A stretch of 64,000 bases of DNA. It comes from Hymenobacter sp. UV11. Its GTDB lineage: Bacteria > Bacteroidota > Bacteroidia > Cytophagales > Hymenobacteraceae. The stretch covers positions 1 through 64,000 of the forward strand of contig NZ_SRII01000014.1 of NCBI RefSeq assembly GCF_004684095.1. The letters run 5' to 3'. The notes under the pieces are model-generated. The model was not told where the DNA came from and did not search any database. It saw only the letters and a list, made by a program, of their open reading frames with translations. Numbering within the stretch: the stretch's first letter is position 1; each line of letters starts with the position of its first letter. The position numbers and the translations under genes are program-made. This document shows positions 41,425-50,377 of the stretch, piece by piece.

Positions 41425-44400
41425 CTAGGAGGCATACACGTTGTCTTCCTCGACGAAGCGCACCAGCGACATGGCAGCCAGCGTGTCGAGCAGCGGCTGC
41501 ACACGCTCGGGGCGGGTGCGGCGGAAGCGGGCCGCTACTTGGGCGCTGCTCATGGGCTGGCTGGCTTGCTGCACGATGCCGCGCACGGCCTGCATTTGCT
41601 GGGCTAGTTCGGCGGGCCAGGGCTGGGGGCCGGCCTCGGCCGTAGCGACGAGGGTAGGCGCGGTGGCCGCGGGTAGGGCCAGAGCCGCCTGTTGCTCGGG
41701 GGCCTGGTAGGCGGGGCGCAGGTAGCGGACGGTGCCGGCGGCTTCTTCCTGCTGGCGGGTGTGGTTGAGCTGCACTAAACGGGTCAGAATTTCAGCATCG
41801 GGCAGGTCGGCGGGCCAGCCGTAGGCCTCTGCCACAGCGGCATCGAGCTGCTGATGCAGACTGAGCACCACGGCGGCCAAGCCCTGCGCGTGGGTGATTT
41901 GCTCTTTGGCCGTGAGGGGCTGGCTGGCGCGCTGCTTTTCTACCACATTGTAGAGGTCGGTGAGGGTAAGACTGGGGTGCTGGGCCTGTTGGCGCTTTCG
42001 ATGGGCGTCAAGCGCTTCGGCTAGCTCGCGTATGTGGGCTTGCTGAGCCGCGGTAGGGGTAGGAAAAGGAAAAGGGTCGAAGCAACGGGTTTTGCGGTAG
42101 CGCGGTGTATTGCCACCCAAATCAGCTCCCGCGGCCAGTGCCCAAACCACGTGAATGCGGCTAGATAAAACGCCCAAATAGTAAGCATTGTCAGATGCTA
42201 CCACTACCAGCGAATCGTCCGCTATAATTTGCTCCTCTACAAACTGAAATAGTCGATGCTTTGCGGTTAGCGTTGTGGCAATGTACCGTTCCAACCCCGC
42301 CAGCGCAGGGCGGAAGCTTTTTCGTGGCTCGCCAAATATCCACCAGTTGCGCCGATATGACTCTCTGTTGTTGCGGTCACGCTCTGGTTTAACTTCCTCA
42401 AAAATGTGCTGATAAACCTCAGGATATTGAGTCAATACTTGATTTTCAGTAAGGCCTAGCAAGTCAATTACCCACTGTTGACGGCTTATCTGCACCATAT
42501 CACGGCCGTTCAAATAAGGTCGGATATGCTGTTGCAAGCCCGGCTTTGTCCCTAAACCCAACTGCTCGGCTTTTTGGGGCGACACCATAAAGCCTGCTCC
42601 AAACAGACTTACCCCTAGGTTGCAAATTCCCTCGTTAGCGCGGAGCGGGTCGGCAATATCGAGATTTGCTCCAACAGTTAGGTCGGCGTTGACACGGCCG
42701 TATTGAGACCGAAAACTCACTTCGCTGCTGCCATCTTCTTGCGGTTCTTCGGCGATAATTTGTAATACTACTCCTTCACCTATACCCGGCTGCCCAGCAG
42801 TCATGGCTATCTGTACTGCGGCTCCACCGCGCTCCTCCACCCATGGGTGACTAGGAATAGCAAAATACAGTGAAAGTGGCCGTTCTGTATCATTTAAAAA
42901 AGGCTGAATTATTTGGCGGTTAAACTGTTGAGTAATAGAGTTGGTGGTGATGAAGCCGAACCTTTCCGCATTGCCCATTTGCACGATTCGGGCTGCTTTA
43001 TTCCACCAATACATCACTAGGTCGGCTGACTCAGGTAAATACCCTTTGTACGCTTTACGCAACGCTTTCACATACTCATTACCAAGCGCTCCGCGCATAG
43101 CTTTGTCGCCGATGAATGGCGGATTACCCACAATGAAATCAGCTTCCGGCCACACCGCCGGGCGGGCGTTCTGAAAATCCGGCCCGTCGTAGCTCAGCAC
43201 CGCGTCCTGCTGCTGAATATTCTGGTAATCATCCAGCAGTGGCTCACGCAGCTGCGTGAGGCCGTAGGTGCGCAGGTGCCACTGCAAGTAGCCGATGCGC
43301 AGCACCACGTCGGCAATGGCTGCCGCGCGCGGGTTAAGCTCCAAGCCCAGCAGTTGGCGCGGGCCCACGGTGGTGCCGTCCCCCAGCTCCAGGCGACCCG
43401 ACTGCCCAAGCTGGCCCAGGGCGCTCAGTACCTCGCCTTCGAGGCGCTTGAGATGCTCCAGCGTCACGTAGAGAAAGTTGCCCGAGCCGCAGGCCGGGTC
43501 CAGTATCCGCACCGACGTGAGTCGGTGCAGGAAGCGCAGCAGTTCGGCACGGGCTTCGTCCACGGCTTTTTTACCCCTCCCCTCTGCCAGGCGCTGGGCG
43601 CTGGCGGCCTGGGCGGCGGCCCACTCCTGGCGCAACGGCTCCATCACGGTGGGCAGCACCAGGCGCTCCACGTAGCGGCGCGGGGTGTAGTGCGCCCCCA
43701 GGCTGTGGCGCTCCTTGGGGTCGAGGGCCCGTTCGAGCAGCGTGCCGAAAATGGCGGGTTCCACCAGCGTCCAGTCCGCCTCCGCAGCTTGTTGCAGCAG
43801 GGCCACCTGATCGGCATTCAGCGGTAGGGCCGTGGCATCGTGGAAGAGCTTGCCGTTGAAGTGGCGCACCCTGGTGCGCAGGGCCGGCGAAAAGCCGCCC
43901 TTGTCCATCGTGGCCCATAGGCTAGCCAGGGCCTCGGGCAGGTAGGCGCGGGCCTCGGCCGTGTCGGCATACTCGGCCAGCAGCTTGGAAAACGACTTTT
44001 TGGGAATCAGCTCCACGTCTTCGGCAAACATGGTGAAGAGGCAGCGCATCAAAAATTGTGCGACCACGTCGGGGGCGTGGCCCACCTTTTCGAGCTGGGT
44101 GCTGAGCCCGGCTAGGTAGCCAGCCAGCCGGCGCGTGACCTGGGCCGCCAAGCGGGCCGGGTCGAGTTGCTGCGGGTCGGTAAAGAGCAGCCGAAGCCGT
44201 GCCCGCACGTCGGCATCGGCCAGCGCCGGCAGCAGCACCCGAAACTTTTGTGAGTCGGGGAAGGGCACGTAGCTGTCGCCCACGCCGGCGAAGTTGCTGT
44301 ACAAGTCGATGGAGTACCCCACGTCGACTACCACCACGAACGGCGGGCGCGGCTCGCTGGCGGGCAGGGCGCGCACGTAGCGCAGGGCCTGCTCGCGGGC

Positions 44401-44772
44401 GGCTTCTACCATCTGGCCCCACTTGGCGGTGCCGCGCACAGCGTGGCCCTTGCGGCGCTTGCCAGCGGCCTGGCCCAGTTCGGCCTTGGCGGCTTTGGCC
44501 TGCTGGTCGGGCGTATCGGTGCCCTGCTTGGTTTCGAGCACGAAGCAGCCGCGCTTGTAGAGGTCGATGCGGCCGGTGCTGCGCTTGCCGGCTCCATCGT
44601 CGAACGTCACGCCGCGCTCAAACACATATGCGTCCTGGGCGGGGTCGTCGGTGGTGGGGTCGGGCCGGGACACGCCCAGCAGGTCGCAGAGGTCTTGCAA
44701 GAAAAGGCCGTAGTTGGCGTGCTCGGCCCCGCCGGAACGGAGCCAGCGGGCTTCAAAATCGGAATAGTTCAC
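41425..44772 (-). CDS. Type IIG (MmeI-like) restriction-modification enzyme
   Basis: A 1115-residue single-chain enzyme. N-terminal PD-(D/E)xK nuclease: Asp70 (TGRIDLYKRG) and Glu80-Thr-Lys82 (FVLETKQG). A helical connector leads to the marker SLGAHYTPRRYVERLVLPTVMEPLR. The gamma-class adenine methyltransferase follows: motif I DPACGSGNFL (425-434), motif IV NPPF (550-553). A target-recognition and C-terminal helical region runs to the end (with PFPFPTPT). The same polypeptide methylates and cuts, so no separate methylase is needed. BREX PglX and DISARM DrmMI also carry such methyltransferases, but no partner genes of those systems are present. Confidence 0.82.
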   Translation of the reverse strand: MNYSDFEARWLRSGGAEHANYGLFLQDLCDLLGVSRPDPTTDDPAQDAYVFERGVTFDDGAGKRSTGRIDLYKRGCFVLETKQGTDTPDQQAKAAKAELGQAAGKRRKGHAVRGTAKWGQMVEAAREQALRYVRALPASEPRPPFVVVVDVGYSIDLYSNFAGVGDSYVPFPDSQKFRVLLPALADADVRARLRLLFTDPQQLDPARLAAQVTRRLAGYLAGLSTQLEKVGHAPDVVAQFLMRCLFTMFAEDVELIPKKSFSKLLAEYADTAEARAYLPEALASLWATMDKGGFSPALRTRVRHFNGKLFHDATALPLNADQVALLQQAAEADWTLVEPAIFGTLLERALDPKERHSLGAHYTPRRYVERLVLPTVMEPLRQEWAAAQAASAQRLAEGRGKKAVDEARAELLRFLHRLTSVRILDPACGSGNFLYVTLEHLKRLEGEVLSALGQLGQSGRLELGDGTTVGPRQLLGLELNPRAAAIADVVLRIGYLQWHLRTYGLTQLREPLLDDYQNIQQQDAVLSYDGPDFQNARPAVWPEADFIVGNPPFIGDKAMRGALGNEYVKALRKAYKGYLPESADLVMYWWNKAARIVQMGNAERFGFITTNSITQQFNRQIIQPFLNDTERPLSLYFAIPSHPWVEERGGAAVQIAMTAGQPGIGEGVVLQIIAEEPQEDGSSEVSFRSQYGRVNADLTVGANLDIADPLRANEGICNLGVSLFGAGFMVSPQKAEQLGLGTKPGLQQHIRPYLNGRDMVQISRQQWVIDLLGLTENQVLTQYPEVYQHIFEEVKPERDRNNRESYRRNWWIFGEPRKSFRPALAGLERYIATTLTAKHRLFQFVEEQIIADDSLVVVASDNAYYLGVLSSRIHVVWALAAGADLGGNTPRYRKTRCFDPFPFPTPTAAQQAHIRELAEALDAHRKRQQAQHPSLTLTDLYNVVEKQRASQPLTAKEQITHAQGLAAVVLSLHQQLDAAVAEAYGWPADLPDAEILTRLVQLNHTRQQEEAAGTVRYLRPAYQAPEQQAALALPAATAPTLVATAEAGPQPWPAELAQQMQAVRGIVQQASQPMSSAQVAARFRRTRPERVQPLLDTLAAMSLVRFVEEDNVYAS

Positions 44773-45047
44773 CTAGTAAAAATGCTAATAGCTCGCAGCG
44801 CTTGTAAGCGGCAGGTAACGAAGCTACCGCAGAAAGAAGCTATTTGCCAGCTAGCAGCACCTGCTCAGGCAGTTTGTGTCGGTACAGCGGGTATGCGCGC
44901 TACATTCGCAGCTTTTATTTCGATGGCTATAAATGCTCCTACCCCTACCCTATCCGGGCAATGCCCAAAGGTGGGCGCCGACAAATAGCGTGAACAGTTA
45001 GACTGCGCTTACCCTAAAAATTCTATTTAACCAGCACTTCACTCTCC

Positions 45048-45902
45048 GTGAAAATTCTCCAGCCGCACAAAATCAGCGGCTTACTATTCGACATCATCCA
45101 CGAAGCCCGGCAAGAGCTGGTGCTGGTGTCGCCCTACGTCAACCTGACCTACTGGAAGCAACTGGCTACCGCCCTAACTGCCGCCCGCGACCGAGGCGTG
45201 CGCATCACCTTTTACATCCGGCACGAGCCTGGTAATCTGGTCAGCAAGGAGCAGGTCCAGGGCCTGGGCATTACGCCGCAACTCGTGGCCAACCTGCACG
45301 CCAAGTTCTATTTCAACGAAACCAGCGGCCTCATCACCTCCCTCAACCTGCTAGGCGGCTCCAATAGCAACTCCATCGAAATAGGCTCGCAGCTCGAAAC
45401 CGCCGAGGAGGTGAAGGAGCTGCGCCGCTTCGTGCAGCAGTACCTAGCCCCGCAGGAACTGGTGAAGCCGCTGAGTGACGAAGATAAGTACCTCAGCACC
45501 GCCGAATTTGGCCAGGTATTGGCCGATTGCTTGTCCGACCAAGTGGATAGGCGGGCGCAGGTAGACGGGCAGCGCGACTGCAGCTTATCCATTCGGGCAC
45601 TGAATAACACGTTCACCGTCAGCATTGACCGGCCCAGCCAACAATTGGTTATGCGGAGCGTGGTGGCGGGCAGCGAAGCCGACCGATTCGCCGCCAGGCA
45701 CGCTCACCACTTCACTTCCCCTACCCTGCGCTACGAAGTGCGGCGCGGGGGCAAGGGCTACTACGATATGCTACGAGCCACGCTGGCGCTGCCCCTCTCC
45801 GCCCCGCGCTTCAATGCGCTGACGCTACCGGAGAAAAAGCAGCTGCTCCCGCACGTAGCGGATTTTCTGGTGGCCGTGCGGGCTTTCAAGGATGATTATT
45901 GA
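45048..45902 (+). CDS. PLD-fold protein with one HKD-like motif
   Basis: A 284-residue protein from a GTG start. The N-terminal phospholipase-D fold (LLFDIIHEARQELVLVSPYVNLTYW) carries a single motif NLHAKFYFNE (His84, Lys86, Glu91 where HKD has Asp) followed by a second polar strand (SLNLLGGSNSNSIEIG). One motif per chain implies a dimeric active site, as in Nuc/BfiI-type nucleases. The C-terminal 150 residues are unassigned. It lies 120 bp upstream of a helicase-nuclease gene on the same strand, so it may be the nuclease or target-recognition subunit of a two-gene system. Confidence 0.7.
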   Translation: MKILQPHKISGLLFDIIHEARQELVLVSPYVNLTYWKQLATALTAARDRGVRITFYIRHEPGNLVSKEQVQGLGITPQLVANLHAKFYFNETSGLITSLNLLGGSNSNSIEIGSQLETAEEVKELRRFVQQYLAPQELVKPLSDEDKYLSTAEFGQVLADCLSDQVDRRAQVDGQRDCSLSIRALNNTFTVSIDRPSQQLVMRSVVAGSEADRFAARHAHHFTSPTLRYEVRRGGKGYYDMLRATLALPLSAPRFNALTLPEKKQLLPHVADFLVAVRAFKDDY

Positions 45903-46022
45903 ACAAATTGGTGAGCGGCGGGCAGGGAGAAAAAGGTGTAGGCATCAATGGATAATGCGCTTAGAACCAAATAGTGATATTCAGCGCGCATCTTTGCTGC
46001 TCACCCAATTCCCATCCAAATT

Positions 46023-48554
46023 ATGGTTGATTTCAACAAGCACCTGGCCGCTGGCAAACCAGAGAAAAAGCTTCACCCCATCGAAATTTATGAGTTATTA
46101 GACCGGCGAAGTGATAAGGGACCCTTACGCCCTGCTCAAATAGCAGTACTAAGCACCTGGTACGAAACCCGCTTAGCAGAGCGTGATATCATCCTGAAAC
46201 TGCACACCGGCGAAGGCAAAACCCTGACCGGGCTACTGATGCTTCAATCTAAGCTGAACCAAGCCCAGGGGCCAGCACTATACCTATGCCCCAACAAATA
46301 CTTAGCGGAGCAGACTCAAATACAGGCCGATAAGTTCGGCATCAAGCAGTGTGCTATTGGCAATGACCGGCAGATACCCGCTGATTTCACCAATGGAAAG
46401 TCCATCCTGATAACCCATGTCCAAAAGCTATTCAATGGCAAGTCTAAGTTTGGGTTGGGCAACCGAGCGCAGCCAGTAGGCGCTATTGTGCTCGACGACT
46501 CCCACGCCTGCATTGATACGCTGCGGCAAGCCTTCACTATCCGGTTGACACGTGAGAAGCACGGCCCGCTGTTTGACCAGTTGCTGGCATTCTTCGAGGA
46601 TGATTTAAAGCACCAAAGCTTGGCTCGCACAGATGAGGTAAAAGCCGAGGAGTGGAATGTGTTGTTGCCCGTGCCGTATTGGACGTGGCAAAACCGGTTG
46701 GAAGAGGTTTCGCGCTTGCTGACCGAGCACCGGGAAGAAGAAGGGCTACTGTTTGTCTGGGACTTGGTAAAAGATAGTTTGCGTGACTGCCAGTGTTATA
46801 TAACTGGTCAGGCCATCGAAATTTCTCCGTACCATAATCCCATCGAGCTACTAGGCTCCTTTGATAAGGCCAAGCTGCGGGTATTCATGTCCGCTACCAC
46901 GAATGATGATTCTTTTTTCGTTAAAGAGTTAGGCTTGAGCAGCAACACGGTTAGTAATCCACTGACCTATGAGGACGTGAAGTGGTCTGGTGAAAAGATG
47001 ATTTTGATGCCCTATAACATGGATTATCATCTTGGCCACAGCTTCATTGTCGATGCCTATGGTAAAGAAGTAAAGGGTCGCAACCACGGTATTGTAGCCA
47101 TTGTGCCGAGCTTTAATGACGGAGCCGTCTGGAAATCAGCTGGTGCAGAAGTGCTGGACGGGGACACGTTGGCCAGCCGCTTACAATCACTTAAAGCTGG
47201 TGATGGCGCGAAAGCGCTGGTGATGGCTAACCGCTACGACGGCATCGATTTGCCTGACGATGCTTGCCGCATCCTCATTCTGGACGGCAAGCCCAGCGCT
47301 GAAACACTGAGTGACCGTTATCAGGAAGAATGCCGGGAAGGCAGCGAGGTACTGGCGATGAAAACAGCACAGAAGATTGAACAGGGTTTGGGGCGCGGGG
47401 TGCGCGGCGAAAAAGATTACTGCGTCATCCTGCTAATCGACCACGAATTGACGTCATTCATTAGCACACTGCGGAATCAGCGATTTTTCTCGCCCCAAAC
47501 ACGCAAGCAGTTAGAAATCGGGGTAGACGTTTCGGGCATGGTAGCCAAAGAGGCGACGACAAGCGACAGCGCGAAAGAACTTAGTGGGATTATTGGGCAG
47601 TGCTTGCGGCGGGACGAGGGCTGGAAAAACTACTATATCCAGGAAATGAATTCTGTCGACGCCTTAGTGCCCGACCGACGGTTGCTTCCTATCCTAGAAC
47701 TGGAGCGCAAGGCTGAGCTTAGCTACCGGCAGAATGAAGTAGACCGGGCTGTGCAGCATTTGCAAGCAATTGTTGACCAGCATTTAGGCGCAGAGGATGA
47801 CGCCGAGCGGGGCTGGTATTTGCAGGAAATGGCGCGGCTACGCTACGCAACAGATAAAAACGCGGCGGGCCAGCTACAGATTGTCGCACACAAAAAAAAC
47901 CAGTACGTGCTTAAGCCGCAACACGGCATGCAGGTTAGTAAGCTCGTCATCAGCCAGACGCAGGCCGAAGGTGCACGAGCTTGGCTTCGCCAGGCGGTAA
48001 CCTACAAAGAGGCTTTCTTGCAGTTGAGCGCTATTCTCAACCACCTGCATTTTGGCGTAGAGGCCAAGAAGTTTGAAAAGGCCCTACAAGACCTAGGAAC
48101 AGTACTGGGCTTTCGGAGTGGTCGCCCAGACAAGGAGTATGGCGCTGGCCCGGATAATCTATGGAATATCGCAAGTGGCGATTACTTGCTATTCGAGTGT
48201 AAAAACGAAGTCAAAACAGACCGTCCTAGCATTTACAAAACGGAAACAGGTCAGATGGCCAATTCCTTGCTGTGGTTTGAGCGTGAATACGCTGATGCAC
48301 AAGTCACGCCCATTATGATAATTCCTACCCGAAAGATAGGTCGGGAAGCGGGCCTGCGCAGCGATGTAGTTGTGATGCTCAAGCCCGGCCTACGAAAATT
48401 GCGAGACAATGCACTTAGTTATATCAAAGCGTTTCAAAAACAAGATTTGCTTGAAATCACTCCACAACAAGTATTTGAGGCCTTAGAAACGAATGACTTA
48501 ACTCGTGCCTCATTAAAGACTGCTTATACAGAAGTAACCCAACAGCTGGTGTAA
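46023..48554 (+). CDS. DinG/Rad3-like helicase fused to a PD-(D/E)xK-like domain
   Basis: An 843-residue protein. SF2 helicase core: Walker A HTGEGKT (61-67), motif II DDSHA (158-162), MSATT (motif III) and QGLGRGVRG (motif VI), in the XPD/DinG manner; no iron-sulfur Cys cluster is obvious. The C-terminal region contains GAGPDNLWNIASGDYLLFECKNEV, with Asp711, Glu725 and Lys727 spaced as in PD-(D/E)xK nucleases. It is downstream of the PLD-fold gene. Helicase plus nuclease plus PLD is a typical defence arrangement, but this pair does not match a named system that I can confirm. Confidence 0.75.
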   Translation: MVDFNKHLAAGKPEKKLHPIEIYELLDRRSDKGPLRPAQIAVLSTWYETRLAERDIILKLHTGEGKTLTGLLMLQSKLNQAQGPALYLCPNKYLAEQTQIQADKFGIKQCAIGNDRQIPADFTNGKSILITHVQKLFNGKSKFGLGNRAQPVGAIVLDDSHACIDTLRQAFTIRLTREKHGPLFDQLLAFFEDDLKHQSLARTDEVKAEEWNVLLPVPYWTWQNRLEEVSRLLTEHREEEGLLFVWDLVKDSLRDCQCYITGQAIEISPYHNPIELLGSFDKAKLRVFMSATTNDDSFFVKELGLSSNTVSNPLTYEDVKWSGEKMILMPYNMDYHLGHSFIVDAYGKEVKGRNHGIVAIVPSFNDGAVWKSAGAEVLDGDTLASRLQSLKAGDGAKALVMANRYDGIDLPDDACRILILDGKPSAETLSDRYQEECREGSEVLAMKTAQKIEQGLGRGVRGEKDYCVILLIDHELTSFISTLRNQRFFSPQTRKQLEIGVDVSGMVAKEATTSDSAKELSGIIGQCLRRDEGWKNYYIQEMNSVDALVPDRRLLPILELERKAELSYRQNEVDRAVQHLQAIVDQHLGAEDDAERGWYLQEMARLRYATDKNAAGQLQIVAHKKNQYVLKPQHGMQVSKLVISQTQAEGARAWLRQAVTYKEAFLQLSAILNHLHFGVEAKKFEKALQDLGTVLGFRSGRPDKEYGAGPDNLWNIASGDYLLFECKNEVKTDRPSIYKTETGQMANSLLWFEREYADAQVTPIMIIPTRKIGREAGLRSDVVVMLKPGLRKLRDNALSYIKAFQKQDLLEITPQQVFEALETNDLTRASLKTAYTEVTQQLV

Positions 48555-48566
48555 AGCATAAAGACC

Positions 48567-48626
48567 ATAATCAGTTGAGTTAAATCAAGTAGCTGCAATC
48601 TGGTTTGATTTACCCTAACTGGTTAT
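48567..48626. terminator. Hairpin after the helicase gene
   Basis: Nested imperfect inverted repeats: outer ATAATCAGTT / AACTGGTTAT, inner TAAATCAA / TTGATTTA. It begins 12 bp after the stop codon and is followed by GATTTTATC, a weak U-run. It is probably the end of the PLD-helicase transcript. Confidence 0.5.
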
Positions 48627-48726
48627 GATTTTATCAAGCCGGTGCAGGCATTGCGTTTCTTTGCTGTCATCAGTGACGTGGATGTAAGTAGTAATAAGTA
48701 AGCGTCTGTTATTGTAAACAGCGAGT

Positions 48727-48822
48727 TTATGTAGTGCTTATGTAACAAAACAGGTTACTTGACCTCCTTACCCTGCTTCAATAGCCCAAAATGGGCATTT
48801 CTTATGTAGCGCTTATGTAACA
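48727..48822 (+). repeat. Two 21-bp direct repeats upstream of the AlbA_2 gene
   Basis: Copies at 48727-48747 and 48802-48822 differ at one base, 75 bp apart. Each itself contains TTATGTA twice (TTATGTAG-GC-TTATGTAACA form). A TATATTTG, matching the -7 element TANNTTTG, follows the second copy about 20 bp later. They look like binding sites of a regulator controlling the genes at 48871 and 50378. Confidence 0.6.
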
Positions 48823-48870
48823 GACACGTTGGGAACAGGCTATATTTGCTGGTAATCCCCTCTTTGCCTC

Positions 48871-50325
48871 GTGACAGATACTGACCTTATTGCCCTGCTA
48901 GACCGCCTCCTAGCGCTGCCGGCCGAAACTGAACTACTGGAGTTTAAAACAGCGGGCACGAGCTTTGGCATTGACGACCTGGGCCGGTACTTCAGCGCTC
49001 TCAGCAACGAGGCCAACCTGCACCGGCAGGACCAAGCGTGGCTGGTATTTGGCGTAAATGACAAGAGGCAAGTAGTAGGCACGCAGTACCGGCCCAGTCG
49101 CCCCGGCCTCGATAGTCTCAAGGGCGAAGTGGCGGCTAAGACCAGCAACAACCTCTCGTTCATTGACATTCATGAAGTGGTGTACGCGGGGCAGCGGCTA
49201 GTGCTGTTTGAGATTCCGCCGGCGCTGCAAGGAGTACCCACCGCTTGGCAGGGGCACTACTACGGGCGCAACGGCGAGAGCCTGACAGCCTTGAGCCTGG
49301 AAAAGCTGGAGCGCATTCGAGCCCAAGCTGCTGCGACCCGTTTTGAGCGAGAAATTGCGCTGAAAGGGCAGTCCGCCGCGCGGGTGTTGGAATTGCTCGA
49401 CTACTCCGCCTTCTTCCGCATGTTCAAGCTGCCGCTCCCCACAACCCAGGCTGGGCTGCTAGAAAAGCTGGCGCAACGCGACATGATTCAGCCACGAGAC
49501 GCGGCCTACGACATCACCAACCTCGGCGCCTTGCTCTTCGCGCAGCACCTGAGTGACTTTGAGCGCCTGGGACGCAAGGCCATTCGCCTCATTTTCTACC
49601 AGGGACGCAGCAAGGTGCGTACCCTGCGGGAAGTGCCGGCTCCGCGGGGCTACGCACTCGAATTTGAGGGCCTAGTGCGGACCATCGGCAATATGCTGCC
49701 GGGCAATGTCGAAACTAAAGTTATCCTGCGTGAACAGACAGCTCCTTCTTATCCACCCCTGGTGCTGAGCGAGCTTATTGCTAATGCCCTAATTCACCAG
49801 GATTTCTTAGCCCAGGGGGTTTCGCCGCAGGTAGATGTATTCGAGAACCGTATTGAAATTACCAATCCCGGGCAGCCCTTGATTGATGAGCGCCGCTTCA
49901 TCGACCACGCCCCACGTAGTCGTAATGAATTGCTGGCCGGAGCCATGCGCCAACTGGACATGTGTGAGGAGCGCGGCAGCGGCATCGACAAAGTGGTGCA
50001 GGAATGTGAGGAGCACCACTTGCCAGCACCTCGCTTTGAGGCCTCCGAGCAATTTACTCGTGTAGTGCTGTTCAGCGCGCGTTCTTTCGGGGAGATGGAC
50101 CGACAGGATAAAGTCCGGGCCTGCTACCAGCACGCCTGCCTCAAGCAGGTATCGGGTGAGAGCATGACCAATCAATCGCTACGCGAGCGGCTGGGTATCG
50201 CCGAATCCAACTATCCGGCAGCGTCGCGCATCATCACCGACGCCATCACTGCGGGACTGCTCAAATCTGCTGACCCGACCAGCAAGTCCAAAAAGCATGC
50301 AAGGTACCTGCCGTACTGGGCTTGA
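48871..50325 (+). CDS. AlbA_2 (Schlafen-type) domain plus GHKL-type ATP-binding protein
   Basis: A 484-residue protein from a GTG start. The N-terminal AlbA_2/Schlafen-like domain (about 10-150: ETELLEFKTAGTSFGIDDLGRYFSALSN, WLVFGVND, then GHYYGRNGESLTALS) is followed by a HATPase_c_4 domain (LVLSELIANALIHQDF, NRIEITNPGQPL, CEERGSGIDKVV). A C-terminal winged helix ends it. Proteins of this kind are often annotated as RecG-like or as transcriptional regulators and occur widely next to defence genes. It lies 52 bp upstream of the STAND gene, so the two probably share a transcript. Confidence 0.75.
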   Translation: MTDTDLIALLDRLLALPAETELLEFKTAGTSFGIDDLGRYFSALSNEANLHRQDQAWLVFGVNDKRQVVGTQYRPSRPGLDSLKGEVAAKTSNNLSFIDIHEVVYAGQRLVLFEIPPALQGVPTAWQGHYYGRNGESLTALSLEKLERIRAQAAATRFEREIALKGQSAARVLELLDYSAFFRMFKLPLPTTQAGLLEKLAQRDMIQPRDAAYDITNLGALLFAQHLSDFERLGRKAIRLIFYQGRSKVRTLREVPAPRGYALEFEGLVRTIGNMLPGNVETKVILREQTAPSYPPLVLSELIANALIHQDFLAQGVSPQVDVFENRIEITNPGQPLIDERRFIDHAPRSRNELLAGAMRQLDMCEERGSGIDKVVQECEEHHLPAPRFEASEQFTRVVLFSARSFGEMDRQDKVRACYQHACLKQVSGESMTNQSLRERLGIAESNYPAASRIITDAITAGLLKSADPTSKSKKHARYLPYWA

Positions 50326-50377
50326 TAGCATGTCCCCAGAAGTAATGCCCAGCTAGTAATTCCTGCAGCTATTTACT

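Noticed and set aside
41425..48554. DISARM or BREX system built on the methyltransferase, PLD and helicase genes
   Set aside because: The methyltransferase carries its own nuclease (type IIG) and is divergent from the PLD and helicase genes. No DUF1998 (DrmB), PglZ, BrxC or Lon-like protein is present.
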